A DNA stretch of 64,000 nucleotides from Rosellinia necatrix (GCA_021209875.1 JAGYVD010000001.1:2604001-2668000), one strand, 5' to 3'; counted from the first letter of the stretch, positions 45,987 to 59,166 are shown. Notes: generated from the sequence alone by a model not told the origin. A program made the numbers and translations.

Positions 45987-48477
45987 ATTACCCTGGATGG
46001 GACACCAAAATGCATAGCAGGAGGAGCAAAGGAGGGAGTGAAGCGACAGATCAGTGATCAACACATGGGTGTTCTTCCTGTCTAGCCTTGCGTGGGAGTG
46101 GAAGTCGACGTCCCCGGCGTTGGTGGCGTGGTGATGGTGGCGTGGTGATGATGGTGGTGTGGTGAGGGTGGTGGTGTCTGTGTCTGTGGAAGGAGAAGAG
46201 AGGGACAGGCAGGAAGGCGTGGACAGGACGGTAAGGACAGTAGACAGACGAGTCGAGGTGAGAAATGAGTAGTATCACGCTCAGATGCACGGGATGCGGG
46301 TGTGGGTTTGGATGTGAATGGATGGTATGGTTTGGCGTGGCGTAGTGTAACTAAGGTGTTGCAAGCAGAGGGAGGTAAGAGATAGGAAGTGAGGTCTGGT
46401 CAATGCCTAGGTAGGTAGTAGGTAAGTTAGACGGCCTAGGTAGTTAGACCGTGCCAATGGAGCTCACACTGCAAAAGTCGCGTGTAAGTGGGTGAGAGCC
46501 GGGGATTCGCGCTGGTGGAAGTGGAACTAGGTAGGCGCGTTCGCGACTTTATCACCCCACTTGCTCGAATTTGGCCTTTGCTGCCATAGCAGGTTAGATA
46601 GGTGCTTAGGCAAGGTACCTGCCGGTCAGGTAGGCAGGTCAGGGCACTTAGCACATTTGGCATTTACTCAGATCACTGTTTGTCTTCTCTTTCCCCCTCG
46701 TGTATCTTTCTACTCTGCAAGGTGGGTGCAAGCCTAGGTTCCAGAAAGATGATGAATAAAGATCTGTTTCATTAAAAAGAAATAAAAAATTTCACCACTT
46801 GGTACGACCTGCCCCATAAGGTGGTTTAAGAATTGGCCGGCTTTGCGGAGAATCGGGCGGTTAACTAGGTAGGTAGCAGCTTGGAAGGAGATATTTGAAG
46901 CCCAATCAACAGTCACGTCACATTAAAAAGAATTTAAAAAAAAAAAAAAAAAGAGAGAGAGAGAAGGGGGACAAAGGTTAGATGATACTAGCAAAAGACA
47001 AGTAGTGGAGATAATGTAGGTCTACAATGCCTCATTTATCGTACCTACTCACAGGAGCCAAAGAGAGGTCCTTGTACCTATTACTTACACATACTTACAG
47101 ATGTATGTAGGTACCAACGCAGAGGTAAGGGCTGGCTAGCAGGTCCCGCTTCCCATCTATTCTCAACGCGCACCCTTTTTTTTTTTTTTTAATGGGATCA
47201 ATCGCGACTCCCCGCACCGCGTTCTGGACCCTCACTGGTCGTTTAAGTGGTGTCACTGCAGCAAACCAACGCGAGCCAGCCTCGGTCTTAAATTTATACC
47301 GTTCTCGAAGCGGGTTCCTAAATTGCCTGCACCTGGTAACCGGGTACATAGGTATCATACAGTAATAGATATGTAGATACCTAACCTACCTTGGTAGCTC
47401 TTGCAAATCCTTACCCGACCATTCATTAAACCGGCTCTTGATTCACTCACCAGTCGCTAACTAATGCCCATTCATTTCTCAGATATGGGAGAAGACCTCG
47501 GGTATCTCACCCTACACCGTGTACCATGCACCCTGCACCTAGGCAGAGACACCTTACCTGGCCGCCCTCAGATAGCCCGCTTCGTCGACTTCGGACACTT
47601 ACTCCAGTCCCGATCGAGACAGAGGATCATCCGACTCGTCTCCGGTCGAGTGACCAACGGCCTGGACATCCCACCCCCACGGTGTTGCGCCTATATACTT
47701 GACTAATACGTGTACTCCCGATGACATCTGTCGCACCCGTCCCCCCTCGTCCTGTCCTCTTTGCCGAGCTTGTATCACGGCGTAGCGCCGTGCTAACAAT
47801 CATCCGTCCACGCATGGAGAAACTACCTGCGCCATGCACCATGCCTCTGCCCCCTATTAGGCCAAGCTTTATTGCAGCACGATGGCAGACCGATGGCAGA
47901 CAGGTGTTTGATTGTGGTGATATGAGTGGCGGTGCAATCGACGAAAATCAGAATTTGCTCGTGGGTGGTCGGATGCCACTGGTATCACGTAAAATATCAA
48001 CGCCCAGCTCCTCTCCTCTCCAGCCTTGGAACGCCAACATCAGCAGAGAGTAGAAAAAGCAAAAGACGTGTGCCCCCTCCTCGCCGTTCCACGCTGTTAG
48101 TGCAGTACATATATTCGTTTATGTCCCTCCGCTATTACTACAGCCCTGCCGCACCAGCGCTTTTCCCCCGCCTGACAGCAGAATGGCGATCCACTTGCCC
48201 CTCTACCGCCGATGATTCAGAGGGAACAAAGGGTTTTTCCCAGTTGTCTGAATGCCCCGACCCCCTCTTACGCCGTCAGTCATATCATTATTAAAAAGCC
48301 TAATAAAGCCTAAAAAGGCCTAAAAAAGCTGTCGTGGTGGAAGATGCGTCAAGCCCTTCCTCCTAATCTAGGAACGTAGAAGCCCGGCATGGTATCCAGG
48401 CAGACACAGAGCTTGAATCTGCCCTTGGCTGAAGCCAGTCGTATCCGGGCCGACTGCTAGGGAAGGGTGTCGTGGTT
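45987..48477. other. Intergenic region, FHA gene 5' flank and 3' flank of second RhoGAP
   Basis: 46100-46200 is a GGTGGTGATGGTGGC-rich repeat in the leader of the FHA gene. Palindromic GCCTAGGTAGGTAGTAGG and CCTAGGTAGTTAG lie at 46405-46447. A16 and (GA)n runs sit near 46935-46965. Sequence at 48290-48330 has three AAAGGCCTAAAAA-type units. No gene was found. Confidence 0.55.
46405..46447. repeat. CCTAGGTAG palindrome pair
   Basis: Two CCTAGGTAG elements 28 bp apart, upstream of the FHA gene; same family as the elements near 4.8 and 40.3 kb. Confidence 0.7.
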
Positions 48478-50584
48478 CTACCACGCTGCCCGGCTGATTC
48501 GCTTTGTCGCCGACTGGTTGTCCGTCAATAGCTGCGTATATTCCGCTCTCTTGCGAATCAAGAACGCTAGAGAGAGCATATAATCCGTCCTGTACTGTCC
48601 AGACGAAACGTGCATGAGTGGTTTCAGCACGGCGTCGGCAAGCCTCTCGGCCGTCATATCGTTCTCCTCTTCTGCCGTAGCCACATCCGCCCAAAGATTC
48701 AAGAGTAGTTTGAACAAGCTGAGGCCTGGGCCCCTGAGGCCGCTCAGTGCCTCCTCCCAAAAGTCGATGCATTGGTCAAGCCGCGTGGCATGAGAGCCCG
48801 ACAGCGTCGCCTGTCGCGACAACGAAATCCATCGTTTAGCGAGAGACTCTGGAATCAGAGGTCGAGGCAGCTGCGAGAGATAGAGCATGATAAGATCGGC
48901 TGCATCGTAGACGGTATAGTTGGCGAAGTCGACGTCTCCTCCATAGGCTGGCCCTATGCTGAAGGTCTCCTTGAGCTTCGAAACCCGGAAAATATCGCCC
49001 GGTTCCGCAAATATATCGGGTGCCAGCACCCCCTCATTCTTCACAAAGAAGCAGCACTTCTGCATGCATAGAGGGAAATCCCGACGTGACGACCCATTAT
49101 CGCCGTGGTGGGTTTTCGATACCCCTTTTGCAACCTGCATGCTTCTTTGGAGGGTCACGCCAAAGACGGCTTTCGACTCGAACCCTACCACTTCCTTCGG
49201 TTGTTCTGCATTCCACAACGGCAATTTCTTGATCGAAACTGAGAGTCTCCGACTGCCTCGCCTCACTAGACCTGGCCTTATAACGGGCACCGCCGGCCTA
49301 GAATCAGTTGGCCCGCTTGCCGACGAGCTCGTTGATTGCGTTGGGGGTCGAATTTCCGAGACAGGGCCCTTAAAAGGGGAGAAGAACTTGCCAAACCCCC
49401 TGTTTTTATTCGAGGCGATCGATGGTGCGGATTTCCACCCGTCAGAGCTAATCTCGGTTATAACGCCATACGGATTGGTTGGTGAATCGGGCCCGTCGTC
49501 AAATGGCGAAACCATCCTCTTCCGCGCCCTTTCCAACCTCTTTGCGTCCTTGGGCGGTGGAGTTGGCGCACGACTGGGTGTGTCCGTCATCCCATCGATC
49601 GGCAAATCTTCTTCGTCGATGCGATCCTCCGTTCGGCCTGCCGATAGCGCGTAGTGCGGTTCGATATCGATGTCGATCGCGCTATCCGGCGCATCGCCCA
49701 CGTATGCCCCAAACATTTGCCTCTCGCCGATAAATGCACCTGGCTCTACTCCCCGTCTAGGCTGATAGGTTGCCTTCTTGGTTAGCGACTCAAACTCATG
49801 TTCCGTCTCCTTACGGCGGATTATTGTCTCGGCGTATAGTTTTAAATAACCCATGTATTCGTGGAGATTAAAATGCGAGAATGACCTCTCAAATTCACCG
49901 GGCAGGCGCATACGTAGTTGACCCATCTGGATCAGGATCCTCGAAATGTCAGTCATCACTTCACTATCGACTTGATGCCTTTCGATTGTTGTTCTCTTGC
50001 CCGGTCTGGGATCGGACGCCAGCTCTCGGATCGTTGTCCTATTAAAGGTAAGCATCATGGTTCTTCCGTGTGGCTAGGAGGACGTACGCCCCAACTAAAT
50101 CAAGCGCCAGCCCGATTGCTGCCTTGTGTGCTTCTAATGTCGTTCTGAAGTTTGCCGTCTCTATCCGTCCCACGTCAAGCCATTGTGTTCGTTTCTCCTG
50201 CTTAGATAAGCCCAGGCCATCTAGGATAGAAACCGACTCATCAAGCTTTTCAACTACGTAAGAGCAGTGGTCGATAATGTCTGGTGTATGCTCGGCAAGT
50301 TGCGGAGGGAACAAGGCAGCATCCTCTCTCAACAAGACAAGAACGGTCTGCAGCGAGTGCAATTCGCGCGAGACGGCATCTACGTCAGACCGAGCTTCAC
50401 GGACATGGCGAACGAAATTCGTCAGCGTTGAGAGAAGTTTGGTAATTTTGTCGTCCAGTGCTGCACAATCAGCGGTGATAGAGCTTTCGATCATCCAAGT
50501 TAGCGTTGCCAAAGCTCGAGAGAAGCGTCCGTCATGATCAGAGGCGGGGGGGTTCTCAAGAGAGGACACCCACAATGAGTCCAT
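48478..50584 (-). CDS. RhoGAP-domain protein with N-terminal helical region
   Basis: A second Rho-family GTPase-activating protein, 685 aa from exons 50088-50584 and 48478-50038 joined across a 49-bp intron. Residues 1-165 are helical (MDSLWVSSLENPP start, then LLSTLTNFVRHVREARSDV, HSLQTVLVLLREDAALF); this pattern and the following EFERSFSHFNLHEYMGYLKLY are typical of fungal RhoGAPs with a scaffold-like N-terminal helical domain. A disordered Ser/Pro linker follows. The RhoGAP domain occupies about residues 430-660: FGVTLQRSMQVA, the arginine-finger motif IFRVS (as GDIFRVSKLKETFSIG), DAADLIMLYLSQLPRPLIP and AERLADAVLKPLM. The catalytic Arg and the Leu-Pro-x-Pro-Leu feature are present, so it is probably active. 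It is unrelated in architecture to the LIM-RhoGAP at 6.5 kb. Confidence 0.9.
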
Positions 50585-53400
50585 ATCGGCAGTGACGGAG
50601 GGTCGCCGCCTTTTTCTGAGCCGTTTTCTTTTCGAAAGTTACTTCGCGCGGTGCGCCTCTTTATAAAAGAGCGAGGAAGGATAGTGCCAACGCTGACGGA
50701 TCGATACAATGGGGGGGGCTCTATCATAGTCTCCTACCGTTTTACAAAGCAATGGATGATACGAGGCTAGTGAGGCTCAGTACTCGAAGGATTGGTGTTG
50801 ACTACGAGCACATGCACGCAAGCGGTACAGGCATTGTCTATTTAAGGGAGTCAAGTCATCGTTTCCGTTCAAGAGCGGGCGTGCCGGCTTACATATTGCC
50901 AGGATACCGTAGGCCCGTAAGGAATATCAGGGAGCGCTGAGCAGTCTCGAAGTAATGGAGCTCGATGTGCATCGGATGCACATGCGGGGGAGCACTCGAC
51001 CTACCCCATCAAGGACCCCAAGGACCCCATCAGGGAGAAGCACACATCCATGATCCTAGTGTACACGACCGGACCCTACCCTGGCAGCGCCCCCCACCGC
51101 GGGCTGTCTGCATCTTGGTCATTCGACGCCTCCTCGTCCGCAAACCCACCCCTCGCCCGGCTCATCGATGAAATAAAGTTTGATCCCTGGTGCTAAGGGC
51201 GAGGCCATACCAGATACCGACAAGTAGTGTGGCGATGGGCCACCACGAACCGCCCTTGTGAGAATTGACCCGAGCCGTTTGCGACCATCGCCCGTACAAT
51301 GCCTATCTAGGTAGGTCAAGTGGTCCAATGTAGCCTACTTCTCTTGTATTGGCGCCCTGGCACATATATATATGGGTTGCGTTGTGTCCGTCCAGGTCGG
51401 TCACCCAGAACTCACGCCCCTCAACAAACCAGGCTACCACCCAAAACCGGCAGGCAGGAGGAGGGCCCTTAGCGAGCCCATGCCCTTCGCATCCCCCCCT
51501 TCCCCCTCGACATGGCTAAGCGGATGCGCATTTGCGCGGCCAGCGAATGGCGCACTCCAGGGAGATAACCTTTAGATTCCCGTGGCGGCTAGGAAACATC
51601 TGAACTTTCTAAATCGATACACCCGACAAGTAGCCATAGAAGCGTTGTACCACGTATGCGCTGTCACTCTTATCGGCAAACGAGCAAATACTTGATTAGG
51701 CGACTATACCATACGTAGGCGTGAAGTCAGATCCCGCCCACACCACGCAGATCTTCGCAAGTCCGGCCCCCCGAAAGCGACCATCTAGCCTCGAGCCTCG
51801 GCCGGCCGAGGCAGTAGTTTGTTCCTGCGTATGTGCGGTGTGTGCGTCCCCCCGTCCCCCATCTCCCATCTCCCGTCCCCCCGCCCCCAATCCGAGAATC
51901 GACCAAGAAACGATAGTTATTTGGCCTCACCATCAACTTCCAGTCTTCCTCCCTTGCGGTAAGTAACGATGGCTCGCGCATTTCATGCCGTGGCACGACT
52001 CCGATCACGAGGTTCTGCGAAAAGCGCAATTACCGAAGTTACTACTTGCATTGATACAGACATACCTAACATAGTTACATACAACGGTCAGTTATGAGTA
52101 ATTAGTGTGCATCAGCGGAGGGTTCGTCTATCTCTAGCAGTGGGCCGAGCTAGCTCCATGAGTCCCGGACCTTGGCATGCGCCTACGATCAGGTTCATGA
52201 GCAGCCTGGTACATCGCAATGCAAAGAAGAGCCCCGTGTTTCATGCACAGATTGGGTTGAACCATCGAACAAAGAATCGAAGGATCTCCAAGCCTCGACA
52301 GCCTAACCAGGAAGCCTCTTCGTAGGGTACGCTACATGCCATCCCCTCTGCTCTGTATTGATCCAGCACGCCCAAGAAAGCTTCCCTAGTCCCTGCCCGG
52401 CCTAGCAGAAAACCACTAAGCCTTTAAGATGCCTAAGTACTTATGCATGGGCCGCCTGGTGAATTCGCCAGGTTAGGTAGGTTGTCATCTAGTACGAAAC
52501 TGGGATGGTTTTGCTGATAGGCGTGGTTGATTGACAGAAGGTAAAGGTGCAGAATACCTTATACGTACTACTTTAATTGCTCACATCCTGTCCCATGCAA
52601 ACTTAACATAAGCCTTTGTTGGGGGGGAGGGGGGGTATTGGTGGTTTTGGGTACTACCTTCGAGTTTGTTCTCTTTCCATTGTAGTTGTCTCCTTTTAGT
52701 GGAAGGTAATGCCCATCCCGCCTACATACTTGTAGAGTACATACTCCTATGCGACAGCCCTGGGACCCCAATGGATCTGGGTTTGTGACGGACGATTTGT
52801 CACCCAACCACTCTCTGCAACTCGCAATTGACACTGATCCGCTACTGTGCCGTGCCAACATCCCAGGACCCCGGCTTGGGAAGTGGACAGCTTGCCAAAT
52901 AGTGTATTGTTCTTCGCTTAAACATCAAAGATCCTTCCTTTTCGGCTGCGAGATATAGATCCCTTGAAGCTGGACACTTTCCCGCAGGGTCACTCACTAC
53001 CCTAATAGGTAAATTGTCACTTCAGGTAAAGGCAATTGGCGGCCTACTAGGTATCAAAGCTGGGTACGCTACTTAACTTAGAGTAGGCCAGTGTTTCTGT
53101 GTATGTATCTCAATTCGGGAACACAGGGCGAGGACGCCCGTACAGTAGATGCCGCACTAAAATAGAGCCAAGGAGCAAAATACCGGCGGCCCTCCACAAA
53201 CAGCGTGTGAGAACTTCTTTCCTAACCTACTGGAGACCATAATTTCCCTGCTTGTCGGTTTCGCTTGATGCAAGGATTGTCCGGCTGATTTAGACTCGAT
53301 CACAGCGCGCGCAAGCTTTCTCTTTTTTAGCCTAATGCAGATTGTCTGTTGAGGAGGCTCAGGAAGCGGACGACGGGAGGGGTCGCATAACGATAATTTA
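50585..53400. other. Gene-poor region
   Basis: Only short frames without conserved motifs. It contains CCCCGTCCCCC-rich sequence near 51850-51885 and a G-rich run at 52620-52636. Nothing supports a gene. Confidence 0.55.
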
Positions 53401-53413
53401 GTAATCGGCGCAA

Positions 53414-53582
53414 TGGGAGAGAACTTACTTCATGATGTAATGAGCGCCTACAGTACGAGAGATCATCGAGATTGCGAGACGGGTCACAACCACTACCGCC
53501 TCGGTCATGAGGATAAAATCGAAATAAATCATGAATAGCAAGACGTTGAAAGAAGGGTCACTCTGTGGTTCGTGAATTGTGA
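53414..53582 (-). pseudogene. Possible Pth11-like receptor fragment
   Basis: A single stretch on the minus strand reads NVLLFMIYFDFILMTEAVVV, VTRLAISMISRTVGAHYIMK and then a GTAAGT splice-donor-like site. It resembles the first helix and the following loop of fungal Pth11-like seven-helix receptors, in which R-x-x-x-R-x-x-G-x-D-D-Y is conserved; here one Asp is lost and the second is replaced by His. No further helices were found on either side, so this would be a truncated relic. Low confidence. Confidence 0.28.
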
Positions 53583-54499
53583 GCAGGATTCAAGAGGACA
53601 TGTCTAAGACAGTCGTTTCTAAAATCGCACGGCGAGCGAATAATTGCACCACCACAAACCGGGCACTATTCCGAGAGATTGCTCTGGGCACCTCGATCCT
53701 CCAACTCGAACGTTTTACGAGCTCCCCTGCGCGTCTGAGATGGCCGAGGAGTGCTGAGAAATTCCATCGTGCCAAGAATCCACGGAAGTTCTTAGCAGGA
53801 TATCCCTTCGCCCTCGCCCTTCCAGGGTCACTGCTTCTCGTTCTCTAAATCCCGCGCGAGTAGCGACAATTGGGGAGAGCTCGTGCTGGCCGGAGATCAC
53901 GTTGCGTTTCAGATGGTTAGCCTGATAACCCCTTGTGAGCATATTCTTGAACCTGCGTTGCTGCCCACAGGGATCACGTACCTGCAGGCGCTCAGGCCGC
54001 CACCTCCGCATCTATGATATACGGGACAAATGAGTACGTATGTGTTGTAGTTTATGTAAACTAGCAGCCCCTCCCTGCTCAACCTCTCGGCTAATCAGCC
54101 GTGAAACAATCCACAGCTGTGACGCCGAACTGAGTTCCCGCATTTTCAAGTCTTACATGGTTAGACGGTAGCCCATTGTTGAGCGGCCTGTCCGACAGCT
54201 ATCCCTATTAGTAGTAGAGGAAAGGCCACATATGAACTGTTCTCTCCGTGAATGGATTAGGGTATCAGTCGCATTCGCGTTACCGATCTCAGAAGCTGAA
54301 ATGTATATGCCGTCATACATGCGCATTGCAAACCAGACAGATACCTTTGCACTTGTCATCACCCTGTTTAATGCAGGGATAAGTAGACACCGATACGCTT
54401 ATCCGTTGTTTATTTGCATCGATCTGAACAGCCACCCACAAGTGAAGAACTATTCCCGCTGTGGGTATAGAGTACTGAAATAGGGAAAAGCCATGAACT

Positions 54500-57430
54500 C
54501 CCCCCCTGCGTAAGTAGCCTTCAACCACATGGGAGCCTTGCGCTAACTTTGCTCCTTTCGATCAGCCGTCGAGATGCCATGAGACATGGAAGTTTCCACC
54601 AATCGGTGTGGCATCTACTTTTATTTTAAGTGCGTCCCGACTAGCGGGATTATGTAATATTTAATATTTCTTTAGGTTTCAATTGCTAGTTCCATGAGAC
54701 TCCGGGGAGCATGAAGCCAAGCCTCAGTTTGGCGCCTCACCACTCCACCATTCGGCATTAACATGTTGAATACATCCATAAGGGATTGCTCTATTACAAA
54801 GCCATTAAAGGGCCGGTATTCGGTTATCTAGGACTATTTTAGCAAACTACTATATATTAAACATTTTTCTCGTTTACATAATGTACTAGTCATGCGTAGA
54901 CGTTAGATCTCGGAATATTATATCTCCCCCCTAGGATTAGCCATGTTAAAGTTTTACTACCTACAATCTGCGACTAGTTACGATCTCAGATGCCTCTTTT
55001 ATTGCTTTTAGTATAGATAGAATACACGCTTTGCTTTCTACAGCATACGAGTGCCTGCAGAGTCTATCAGATAGTTTGTCCCAGGTTCCAGGATTGCTGT
55101 CTGTCGTTAATATCCGGACTGGCTATTTCAGCCTTTAAGCGCCTCTTATCCATTATTATGTCATCCAGCAATATACCACCCAAAATCTTATGGGAATAAG
55201 ATGCATTTTCCTGGTGGATCATACAAGTAGCGATTTAATAATGAGCTGTGGCTGTAAATGCTTCACAGTGCTAATCCGGCGTGCCTTCCACGATTCGATT
55301 AAATCTTCGCCATTGATATATGCCTCCGATTCCATCCGCTAAATAAGCACAGGTACTTGGAATGAGGTAGTGGAATAACAAGATAGGAATGGTGTTGGCT
55401 AGGGAGAACTTATTTGACATTATATACAGAACATAATATAACAGGATCAGAATGCCGGACGTGACATGTTCAAATGGTATACTTTTCTAGTTTCATTCCC
55501 CCGGAAGCACTGTAAGCGTACTTTGGTGTGATAGTGAGGTTCATAGAGTATACAGAACTATATCCACCCTCAGCTCAATGAGTGCCTAATTGCCACCGGA
55601 TTATCAGTGGGCACCTAATTGAGGCGTAGAGTTGATATCTCACGAATCATACATATGTGATGATATTATGCTAGGCCATAGTAAGCATGTTAGGAGAGGT
55701 GTAACTGGAATAGCCCTTCTCATCGGGGAATATAACAATCGGCGTGGTTGGGCCCCACGATAACCTACGTATTTAGGGCATGACAGTCATGGCGTATTTT
55801 AACACCCAACCCCCCTTTACGAATATAACTGAGTAGGCTAGCTACCTTCTTTTTGACCACATTTTCGCCCTGTATTTTTTATCTAAATTGCAGGCTCCTC
55901 TGAGAGGCAGGCATAGTTCAGCATGGCAAACCTCACTAATATATATATATTCGCCCATGGGGGACTATTGTCACAGTTCGTACTGCTGGTAGTCCCGGAA
56001 ATGACTTATGTTATTGCACGAGGAGGGAAGTTCCTCCCGTCAGGCAGTCGCCAGCTATTCTAGCTTATAATTATACATGATCTTTTGGTCCGTGCCCGGT
56101 GGAGGCCGGAAGGCCAGGCTTGGTTCCGTGGCAGCTATAACTTATTACAATAAACACTATCGACCTAGAAATGCAAGCCTACGCCGTAGTTTCTACCTTA
56201 TTCGATATTATAATCCCTTTACTAAGATATACTATCGTAAAGCTCTGGAGAAACCTCAGGGTTAGGCGGGGATGGGAACGATAAAGCAGCCTGGAAGGCT
56301 ACATACTAAGCGTCGTGTTCCCACTGAAATTAACCTCGCGCAGTTATATAAACTACCTATTTATCTATATTAAACTTAAACCCGCACTGTGGGTTGTTGT
56401 GTTAGTTATGCCTGTAGCTTTGAGAAGGTTATGAGAGCCCTGGAGAAAACCTAAGAACATATGGCTAATGGTCAATGCCGATTGATCATCCCAAGGCAGA
56501 AAACTAAAGTAGACCCCCTCTATATTTTAGCTATATAGTTATCTTTAGGGTAGTTATACAGAAGACATGATGATATACATCTAAACTAATAACATGAGCG
56601 CCAGCCTACTAGTATTACTCAAATGCCGTTCTGGGTAAGAACGAGTTCTAACCACTTCGCCCTAGGTTTCTTTAGCTTTAAATATCTTCATATTTCGGTA
56701 TTATAGATCTAATGACTCTAGTGATTGTCATAAATAGGACGTTAAAATAGCAGGTATACATCATACATATGAACATGTAAACGATAGGTTAATATTCATT
56801 GGATTAATCTTAAATTCGTAAACCAGGAATCGGTGCTAGCATAATAGCATTATGATTATGTGTTACTCCATGTCATAAGTCGAATACTTTCCTTGTGTTT
56901 GTGCAAGTATTATTCCTTCTGCCCCTACAATCATATGTTTATCTCGCCCGCCAGAACTAGAACGCGCTGCAAAAGTGCCAAATCTGCTGTGACTGACACT
57001 GACCTTCTGTCACTTGTAAGAGATCTTTTATAACGCCATTGGGTCGAACAGAAGGGTTGGTATAATTGATTTTTAGAAACGGAGAACCGAATTGTGTCAA
57101 CCGGGAATTCAACAGGATTCACGGCAATCCAAACCTAGGACCTTCTTCCAGGGGGCAATATTCACAGTGCACCAACTTCTGGGATTGGTAAACTACCATC
57201 ATACCGTCGCACGCAGCCTTTTGACTTTCAGGTGAGATTGTCATATGAAGAATGCCCAGGGTGAGGTCTGGTCACTAGGAGGCAGTAGCTGGGTCGAAAG
57301 TAGATAGCTGAGCATAGGGGTAAAGTTCAATATCATTGATTCCTGGGCCTACCATCTAGGTGGGAAGCCTTCAGTCCTTATATACACAAATATGCCTCTA
57401 GAGCTACACCATAGGGTAGCTGGTACCTCG
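54500..57430. other. AT-rich block, possible RIP-mutated relic DNA
   Basis: Base composition becomes visibly richer in A and T than in flanking DNA, with many TATA, TTAATA and TAATATA stretches and almost no long open frame (the longest is about 63 codons). That is how repeat-induced point mutation (C to T in CpA context) leaves old transposons in Sordariomycetes. I cannot identify a parent element: there are no visible LTRs or inverted repeats, and a stretch near 56.08-56.26 kb (many Tyr and Arg) is the only partly protein-like part. Confidence 0.5.
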
Positions 57431-58300
57431 CCATGTGCTTTATCTACCTGACAGAGATTGACATCTCTTATACGATACCCGGGTTCGAGCAACCGCAAAG
57501 AATCGGGCACAGCGGCACCATGATCCGGGCCAAAACATATACCATTAATTCTGATTGGAAATTAACGGTTTCCTTTCTCTTGGTAGACAAGTGTGTACAT
57601 TGGGTATCAGTGGTTGTGTTCGAGACTAAAGGAGCTGAGGGAAATTCGCAACTGGGCGGAACGAGCTGACTCAACCGCACCACGACCAAGCCCCGTGACA
57701 TTATTAGATATTAGAAAAAACCATTTGATCTGCGAAAACATATGCGACATCCTCATGTGTCAGCAGATATTAGTGTTCGAATCCAGATTGTTCCTTATCG
57801 ACCGGTAGACTCCGGATGGCCTACTCAGAGGAGTTGAGCGTCGATAACCATGGTGAGATGAAATATATATTCGTGGGTCTAGGCGCAAGGGAAAGGTTGG
57901 CTATTACTGGCGGCCTTGGAGTTATTCATACCAGGCGCAAAAGCCCCTATTGAGAAGCATTCCAAAAGATCCTTAGTATACGAAACGAGGAACATAATCC
58001 TAACCCAGAATCACTTCCAGAGGTTACATCACGCCAAAGCGCAATGATACCTTGAATTACTTATTTATACTCGTACACACCGGTAATTCCCAAGCCGATA
58101 GCGCCGAACAAGAAACGCTATGCACAGCCCCGCGCCGGAGACGAATCCATATCAAACTGGCAAGAAAAGCACGATGCAACCTCGACCTCTCTCGCTCACA
58201 GCTACTCGCCTCTCATCCTCTCCCCCCCACTCCCCCTCCCTCCTTTTTTTTTTTTTTTCTTTCTCTCCGCCACACACACCCTATCTCACCTATTCTTATT
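57431..58300. other. Intergenic, no gene seen
   Basis: Two short frames near 57.4-57.8 kb lack recognisable motifs. A T15 run and C/T-rich sequence at 58215-58270 lie just past the stop codon of the PAN-like gene. Confidence 0.55.
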
Positions 58301-59018
58301 TTAGCTGCCCGTCGACCCTTTTAACTTGGCGCCAGCCGTGAAGTTGACATCGCCACCGGTGACCCGGCCGGCGGAGGGGTCCCCGCGCTTCAGCCAGCAG
58401 TTGCCGTAGTAGAGCTGGATGTGGTGCGTCTGGTCGGCCCTGAAGGTGATGGCGATGCACTCGTCCTCGCCGCTGAAGTGGTTGTGGGCCGCGCACGCCT
58501 GCAGGCAGTCGTGGAACGAGTACGCGATGACGGCCCCGAAGTCCGACCCCGAGTAGTCGATGTCGCACGCGGGCGTGAAGACCCACGACCTGGAGCCCAG
58601 CGAGATCGCGATGTCGTCCGTGAGGCCCGGGCACTCTAGCTTCACGATCCCCGTCGGCACGACCAAGGGTTCCGTCGTCGAGGCCGAGGTCGAGGTCGGG
58701 GTCGAGGTTGCCGACGAGATCATCGTTACCGTCGTCGTCACGACCGTCAACCCCGCCGTATCGGCATCCTTGCTGGCGCACGTGCTGCGGAGAGACGGTA
58801 GGCTGTTAGTATCGCGTCCCGGAGTGGTATGTGTGGCACGCCGAGTCGCTCGAGGCGGCTTGGACGGACGAACCTCTTGGCATTCTGGGCGGCCAGCGAA
58901 CCGCCCACGCCGCCCCCGACCGCGGCGGCCAGAATGACGACGAGAAGCGCGACGGAGAGGAAGAAGCTTGTCCGTCTCACGCCACAGATCGTTCGTTCCG
59001 GGACGGGGACGGGGACGG

Positions 59019-59051
<33 letters not shown>

Positions 59052-59166
59052 GGGCTTCGTTGAACGCTTTTATCGGCTGGGGCGCCACCTCCAGGCCAGA
59101 GTGTACGCCGTAGTAGCCATTGATAGCTTCTTTATGCGAGTCCGGATGAGACTGCAGAGAGTTCAT
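58301..59166 (-). CDS. Type II membrane protein with Pro-Val stalk and PAN/Apple-like ectodomain
   Basis: Exons 58874-59166 and 58301-58784 give 258 aa. Residues 1-55 are a cytoplasmic leader ending in a run of Pro-Val dipeptides (about seven PV units, encoded by a GGGACG hexanucleotide repeat). Then comes ERTICGVRRTS and one membrane span, FFLSVALLVVILAAAVGGGV, with no signal peptide, implying an outside C-terminus. A Thr/Ser-rich linker follows (VVTTTVTMISSATSTPTSTS), probably O-glycosylated. The ectodomain has FTPACDIDYSGSDFGAV, YSFHDCLQACAAHN, ECIAITFRADQ and YGNCWLK. This cysteine spacing is the usual fungal PAN/Apple-like pattern seen in surface proteins of unknown ligand. The intron (58785-58873) uses a GTTCGT donor and CAG acceptor. 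Start: the upstream in-frame codon at 59217 is GTG, so the ATG at 59166 was taken. Confidence 0.87.
58999..59043. repeat. (GGGACG)n hexanucleotide repeat coding for Pro-Val
   Basis: About seven GGGACG units in the first exon of the PAN-like membrane protein; on the coding strand each unit gives Pro-Val. Confidence 0.92.

Noticed and set aside
57470..57500. GGGTTCGAGC resembling a tRNA B box
   Set aside because: Upstream sequence does not fold into a cloverleaf; no paired acceptor stem.
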